Assembly (NCBI RefSeq): GCF_004125265.1
Contig: NZ_RDTE01000001.1
Span: 310,001-374,000 of the forward strand
DNA: 64,000 nt
Source of the DNA: Streptomyces lydicus
Lineage (GTDB): Bacteria; Actinomycetota; Actinomycetes; Streptomycetales; Streptomycetaceae
Direction of reading: 5' to 3'
Positions 59,973-64,000 of the stretch are shown piece after piece; position 1 is the first letter of the stretch; every line of letters begins with the position of its first letter. Made by a program: the position numbers and the translations under genes. The notes beneath the pieces are model-generated. The model saw only the letters and a list, made by a program, of their open reading frames with translations, searched no databases and was not told the origin of the DNA.

Positions 59973-60316
59973 GCTGCCTCCTGGAGAGGAGACCCGGCTG
60001 CGCAGGGACGGAGAAGGCTCCGACCGGGACCCCGGCTCTGGCCGAGGCGAACAGCCGGAACAGCCGAGGGTTGGAGATGGGCCAGGTCGGGGTCTGCTCG
60101 GTCAGCCCTTGCAGCCTCGACGATGTCGTCAGCTGCTGGGGTACCGGCCGCGGCATCGTGCTCGCGCAGGTCGCGGTCGCCCATGGTCGGGTACGCAGAG
60201 AACAGTGGATGGGCGCGCAGCGCGAACAAGCTCCGCGGCCTGGGCCCGCCCGCTGCGGCCTCGTCGCCCGCGGCCACGCTGGGCCTCGCGGGGATCTCTT
60301 TGCGGGCGTCAGGCAT
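59969..60316 (-). CDS. Small unknown protein coupled on both sides
   Basis: A 115-aa frame whose start (60,316) overlaps the end of the large fusion gene by 8 bp and whose stop overlaps the glycosyltransferase start (ATGA). Begins MPDARKEIPARPSVAAGDEA. Reading quality is uneven: LFALRAHPLFSAYPTMGDRD LREHDAAAG in pieces is plausible, the remainder is Ala/Arg-rich. The tight overlaps argue for translation, the composition for caution. No family recognised. Confidence 0.45.
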   Translation of the reverse strand: MPDARKEIPARPSVAAGDEAAAGGPRPRSLFALRAHPLFSAYPTMGDRDLREHDAAAGTPAADDIVEAARADRADPDLAHLQPSAVPAVRLGQSRGPGRSLLRPCAAGSPLQEAA

Positions 60317-62648
60317 GGCGTCCGCCCGCCGGGTGAGGTTCCTGCGCTCGACGGGGGACGCGGCCCGGCCACTGGAAGACGAGCCTGGCGGAGGGCTTGT
60401 TGAACACGTCGCCGACCGGCAGCTGCTCGTCAGGGGTGCCGGCAGGGTGGATGGTCATCGGCGGGTAGCCGCTCTCGCGCACCTTCTGGTCCCAGGTGTG
60501 CACGCAGTCGGCGAAGCCCTCCGCCAGCTCGTCGGCGGCCGGGCCGTAGGCGTGGATGAAGAACTCGCTGCGGCGGTCGTCCGGGTCCGGGGCGTCCTTG
60601 ACCTTGCGGTAGGTCAGGTAGGCGAGGGAGCCGTCCGCCGCCATCGCGGCCGCGTCCTGCTGCGTGATCAGGGTGGACCCCGCGGGGGCGGTCAGGCGAC
60701 AGAATCTGGGCAGCGTGGTCGCGGCGTAGATCTGCAGGGTCTCGAAATTGAAGAGGCCCCGGACGACCAGGCCCGTGGAGAGCTCGTGCCGCGGACCGCG
60801 CAGCGCCTCGTCGAGACCGGCGGCATCGCCGGGGGCGCCGTCCTCCCACCGCACCGTGACTTCGCCGTCGGCCAGTCGGGCGGCGGGGGCGGTGCGGGCG
60901 GCGGCGCCGCGGTCCCGCACGAACCCGCAGTATGTCCAGTGCTCGCAGTGCAGCACGTCATCGCGCCGGACCAGGGTGAGGGCGCGGGTGTAGCCGCCCA
61001 TTGCAAGGGGCACCACCAAGCGTGCTCCGTCGGCGAGTTGTTCCCGCCAGGCCGGGGCGATGTCCGACGCATTGTGCGTGATCATCACCCCGTCGAACCC
61101 CCGGTCGGGGGCGTGGTCGGGGGCGCCGAGACCGCCGTCGCCGAGGACGGCGGTGACCCGGCCGCTGCCGGCTTCCGCGCACAGCCGCTGGGTGCGGTGT
61201 ACGACATACGGGTCGACGTCCACGGTCACCACGCGCCCGTGCGGTCCCAGGACGTGTGACAGGAGCTCTGCGTTGTACCCGCCCGAACCGACTTCCAGCA
61301 CGGTCATCCCCGGCTTCAGCCGGAGGTGCTCGATCATGTCGGCCTGGAGCCAAGCCGCTGAGACCGAGCTGATCGCCGTTCCGTTCTCGTCGCGCTGGGT
61401 GATGACGGCCCGGTCGTCGCCGTCGTAGGCGGTCGCGAGGTCTACCTCGGGGGCGAAGCGGTGGCGGGGCACGGTCCGCAGCGCATCGCGGACCGGCTCG
61501 GAGGGGGCCCAGCCCCCGGCGATGACCGTCTCGGTCATCTGCCGCCGAAGCCGGAGAGCTTCGCCGGGCTCGCCTGGCACCGGGGGCTGGGCGACGGCGA
61601 GGGGGTAGGTGTGAGCGGGCGGCAGGTCGGGAATGACCCCGGGCCAGATGGCGGCCAGTGACTGCGCGGCAGGGGTGAAGATGTCGCCGGCGCAGGCCAG
61701 GGCGTGCAGGTCGTGCCATTCCCACCGGTCGAACAACTTCGGTTCCGGGTTGGTGAGGGTTCCCGCCCAGTCGGTGATGCGGACGACAGCCGTGAGCCGC
61801 GGCACGCCGTGGCTGTCATCAGCGAGCATCGTCACCACATGAGCGTCGCCCGGATCGGCAATCAGACCGGTCTCTTCGGCGAGCTCGCGCACGGCTGCGC
61901 CGGCGAAGTCCTCGGAACCGGTGGTTTTGCCGCCGGGCAGCTCGAGCATGCCGCGCCGGGACCGGCCGAGCAGGACCCGGCCGGCATCGTCGGTGACGAC
62001 TGCGAGGGCGCCGGTCAGGGCGTGGCCGGTGGTCGGCCTCTTCTCAACAGCCCGGGTGAAGGTGTGGCGGGCGTCGCGCAGGACCAGGACGGCCAGGCCG
62101 GACGCGTCCAGCCGCTGCACCGACTTCCACCCGGCGGTGATCAGGGCGATCTCGCCTTCGTCCAGGGCGATTCCGCGTCGCTCCTCGGGCGTGTTTTCCA
62201 CCACCGGGGTGATGACGACGAGGGCACCACCGTCCCGGAGCCGCTCACCCAGCCCGTGCAGGACGCGAGCGCGGTCGCGCAGGAAGGGGTACATCAGCCG
62301 CATGACGATCAGGTCGTAGTCGTCGTGCAGCTGGGCCGGGTCGTCACGCTCGATGTCCAGACGCAGCCAGCGCACGCCCTCGACATCGGCGTGCTCCGCG
62401 CGGGCCCGGGCGAGCGCGCTGTCGGCGAAGTCGACGGCGTCCACGGCGTAGCCGAGCAAGGCGAGACAGGCGGCGAACTCCCCGGTGCCACAGCCCACTT
62501 CAAGAGCCCGACCGCCGCCCTCCGGGACCGGGGTGTGCTCGGCGAGCAGCTCCCGCTCCCGTTCGCCGAGCTGCTGAAATCCCTTGCCGTCGCCGTAGTG
62601 CTGCTCCCACTGATCACGGGCGGTGTACATCAACGTGCTGCTCCTCAT
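60309..62648 (-). CDS. Methyltransferase-Nudix-FxLD-type methyltransferase fusion
   Basis: A 779-aa three-domain protein. Residues 10-190: class I methyltransferase (ALEVGCGTGEFAACLALLGY, VDAVDFADSALARARAEHAD). Residues 205-340: Nudix domain (GMLELPGGKTTGSEDFAGAA VRELAEETGLI in pieces). From about 365: a protein-isoaspartate-methyltransferase-like domain of the type found in FxLD RiPP systems (RDALRTVPRHRFAPEVDLAT AYDGD in pieces, VLEVGSGGYNAELLSHVLGP near 450, HNASDIAPAWREQLADGARL, GLFNFETLQIYAATTLPRFC). FxLD-system methyltransferases act on lanthipeptide-like precursors; no such precursor gene is visible here. Overlaps with both neighbours place it in the operon. Confidence 0.85.
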   Translation of the reverse strand: MRSSTLMYTARDQWEQHYGDGKGFQQLGERERELLAEHTPVPEGGGRALEVGCGTGEFAACLALLGYAVDAVDFADSALARARAEHADVEGVRWLRLDIERDDPAQLHDDYDLIVMRLMYPFLRDRARVLHGLGERLRDGGALVVITPVVENTPEERRGIALDEGEIALITAGWKSVQRLDASGLAVLVLRDARHTFTRAVEKRPTTGHALTGALAVVTDDAGRVLLGRSRRGMLELPGGKTTGSEDFAGAAVRELAEETGLIADPGDAHVVTMLADDSHGVPRLTAVVRITDWAGTLTNPEPKLFDRWEWHDLHALACAGDIFTPAAQSLAAIWPGVIPDLPPAHTYPLAVAQPPVPGEPGEALRLRRQMTETVIAGGWAPSEPVRDALRTVPRHRFAPEVDLATAYDGDDRAVITQRDENGTAISSVSAAWLQADMIEHLRLKPGMTVLEVGSGGYNAELLSHVLGPHGRVVTVDVDPYVVHRTQRLCAEAGSGRVTAVLGDGGLGAPDHAPDRGFDGVMITHNASDIAPAWREQLADGARLVVPLAMGGYTRALTLVRRDDVLHCEHWTYCGFVRDRGAAARTAPAARLADGEVTVRWEDGAPGDAAGLDEALRGPRHELSTGLVVRGLFNFETLQIYAATTLPRFCRLTAPAGSTLITQQDAAAMAADGSLAYLTYRKVKDAPDPDDRRSEFFIHAYGPAADELAEGFADCVHTWDQKVRESGYPPMTIHPAGTPDEQLPVGDVFNKPSARLVFQWPGRVPRRAQEPHPAGGRHA

Positions 62649-64000
62649 GTGGTGCGGTCATGGTCAGGGCGCTGGCGGGTGCGGAGGTGGGCCAGGGTGC
62701 GTCGGCCGCGCTCCACCAGCTCGAAGTCGCCGTGGGTAGCGCCGTAGGAGATGCCGGAGACGGCATCGAGGACGGACAGGACGGTGAGGTGTGCTTCCTC
62801 CGCCTCAGTGAAGGCGCGGCCGTAGCCGTCCAGCAGGGCCGCCTGCAGGTCGGGCCGGCCGTGCCAGGCATCGGACAGCCGCACGAAGTCCCGTACCGCG
62901 GGGCCCGCTTCGCTTCGCTCGAAGTCCACTACGTACAGCGTGTCGGCGGCTTCGTCCCAGCGCAGGTTGCGCAGTTGGAAGTCGCCGTGGGTCGGCACCG
63001 CCTCCAGCGCGGGCAGGCCCGCGCCCTGCACAGCCACCACGCGGATGAAGTCCTCGTCCCCGGGCGAGAGGTGGGCGCGAGCTCCGGCCAGGTGCCGCTC
63101 CAGCTTCCCCAGGGGCGGCGTGCTGCCGCCCGCGCGGGGCGGGGCACTGCGGTGGATCGCGGCCGCGAGCTGCCCGACGCGGTAGAAGATCCGCCGCTGC
63201 TGCTCCGGCCGGTGGACGGCGCCGTACAGGGACCGGCCTCCCACCGCGGTGAGCACCACCGTCCGCAGCGACGCCTCGACGGCCACCAGCCGCGGGGCCG
63301 CCGGGCCGAGCGCAGGCACCCAGCTGCGCAGGGCATCCACTTCACGCTGATGGAAGCGGGCGTTTTGGTGGCTCTTGACGTACCAGGTTCCGCCCTCGGC
63401 GCCGCGCGCCCGCCACACGCGGCTCTCCTCTCGGACCCATGACACGTCCGTCCAGCCGGTGATCCGGCCCACCGCCCGCTCGGCGAAATCACGCACCGCC
63501 TCCTCCGGCGCGCCAGTGCCGGGGTCGGGCACCAGGGCCAGCCGGTCGGCTTCCGGGGCGTAGGCGATCGGATCGCCGGGCTGCTGGAAGTGCACCGCCA
63601 TCCGCGCGCCCGCCCGGTAGGCCTCCAGCCCGGCCCGGCAGTACGCCACCATCGGCTCCGGGAGCGCGTCGAGCGGGAACCAGCTCACGGCGTCGCACAC
63701 ATGCGGTTCCATGACCCGCGGCGTGCCGTGCCAGCGCCGGACCTCGAAGAAGACCCCCACCCGCGCCTCACCGGCGGGGGCGCGGTGGTGCACCGTGACA
63801 GCCGCGCGGACATCCGCCGGGTCGACCACCACGCCGGTCTCCTCCCGCACCTCGCGCACCAGCGCCGTGACCATGTCCTCCCACGGACCGTCCAGGTGAC
63901 CGCTGACCAAATGCCAGCAGCCGGCCGCGTACACCTCACCGGCCCGCCGGGACAGCAGCACCTCGGGCCCCGCCGCGCCCTCGCGCAAGGCGATCAGGTG
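62645..64000 (-). CDS. Nudix-APH kinase fusion, running off the window
   Basis: At least 450 residues; the frame continues to the window edge, so the start is outside or at a TTG near 63,988. N-terminal Nudix domain: WHLVSGHLDGPWEDMVTALV REVREETGVVV in pieces, a box in which G-E-xxE spacing is kept. C-terminal kinase of the aminoglycoside phosphotransferase fold: WYVKSHQNARFHQREVDALR with the ATP-site Lys, catalytic loop VPTHGDFQLRNLRWDE, metal segment YVVDFERSEAGPAVRDFVRL. The combination could couple nucleotide hydrolysis with phosphorylation of a pathway intermediate. The stop overlaps the next start (ATGA). Confidence 0.8.
   Translation of the reverse strand, partial: HLIALREGAAGPEVLLSRRAGEVYAAGCWHLVSGHLDGPWEDMVTALVREVREETGVVVDPADVRAAVTVHHRAPAGEARVGVFFEVRRWHGTPRVMEPHVCDAVSWFPLDALPEPMVAYCRAGLEAYRAGARMAVHFQQPGDPIAYAPEADRLALVPDPGTGAPEEAVRDFAERAVGRITGWTDVSWVREESRVWRARGAEGGTWYVKSHQNARFHQREVDALRSWVPALGPAAPRLVAVEASLRTVVLTAVGGRSLYGAVHRPEQQRRIFYRVGQLAAAIHRSAPPRAGGSTPPLGKLERHLAGARAHLSPGDEDFIRVVAVQGAGLPALEAVPTHGDFQLRNLRWDEAADTLYVVDFERSEAGPAVRDFVRLSDAWHGRPDLQAALLDGYGRAFTEAEEAHLTVLSVLDAVSGISYGATHGDFELVERGRRTLAHLRTRQRPDHDRTT

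Noticed and set aside
59969..60316. The 115-aa product as the FxLD precursor peptide
   Set aside because: It lacks the FxLD-type motif and a Cys/Ser/Thr-rich core expected for that family.
1..64000. tRNA or rRNA genes and CRISPR arrays
   Set aside because: No cloverleaf-like segment, rRNA-like sequence or regularly spaced repeat array was noticed by eye. A tRNAscan or Infernal run would be decisive.

Overview
The window is actinobacterial, almost certainly Streptomyces. It is strongly GC-rich with G/C-ending third positions, uses GTG and TTG starts, packs genes into ATGA-overlapping operons, and carries typical Streptomyces families: DUF574 (Methyltransf_19) methyltransferases, XRE/TPR regulators, DUF6283 and DUF6924 proteins. 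Two transposon copies (one complete, one remnant), a wrecked integrase and at least ten gene fragments or frameshifted genes mark it as accessory DNA. A chromosome arm or a large plasmid would fit; the sequence does not decide which. No rRNA, tRNA or CRISPR array was seen.

Layout. 0-9.6 kb: a run of small overlapping unknown genes; a secreted NucA/NucB-type nuclease followed by a protein with a DUF6924 domain; a DUF574 methyltransferase; an IS5-like element with TAA target duplication and a broken transposase; and a 2H phosphoesterase. 9.9-19.8 kb: an XRE/TPR regulator diverging from an eight-gene operon that looks like a cyclitol or aminocyclitol pathway (inositol-phosphate synthase, archaeal-type SAM synthetase, sugar-isomerase fold protein, two APH-type kinases, an HprK-like kinase, an SDR and a class III aminotransferase). 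19.8-26.6 kb: a Nudix gene, an IS481 remnant, small unknown genes, a second 2H phosphoesterase and a twice-frameshifted HprK-like pseudogene. 26.6-31.9 kb: a giant SNF2 helicase with a translationally coupled partner, possibly a defence module. 32-45 kb: unknown or decaying genes, a second DUF574 gene, a PP2C phosphatase, integrase, exonuclease and galE fragments, and two large zinc-site proteins of unknown role.

45.6-54.1 kb holds the most interesting locus. A leftward operon runs from a 35-residue precursor-like peptide (52,576) through TfuA, YcaO, a methyltransferase, a GpsA-like dehydrogenase and two membrane proteins, with a divergent XRE/TPR regulator and tandem palindromes between them. 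This is the signature of a thioamidated RiPP pathway, but the peptide and the GpsA/HTTM partners do not match any thioamide pathway I can name. A galE gene carrying a perfect 20-bp in-gene hairpin lies beyond its terminator.

56.1-64 kb: a leftward operon of GNAT, GFA, double-Nudix, PIG-L deacetylase, family 2 glycosyltransferase, a small coupled gene, a methyltransferase-Nudix-FxLD-type methyltransferase fusion and a Nudix-kinase fusion that runs off the window edge. It looks like a second biosynthetic locus.

Functional calls rest on motifs read by eye. No database search was possible, so family names are recognitions and pathway roles are inference.
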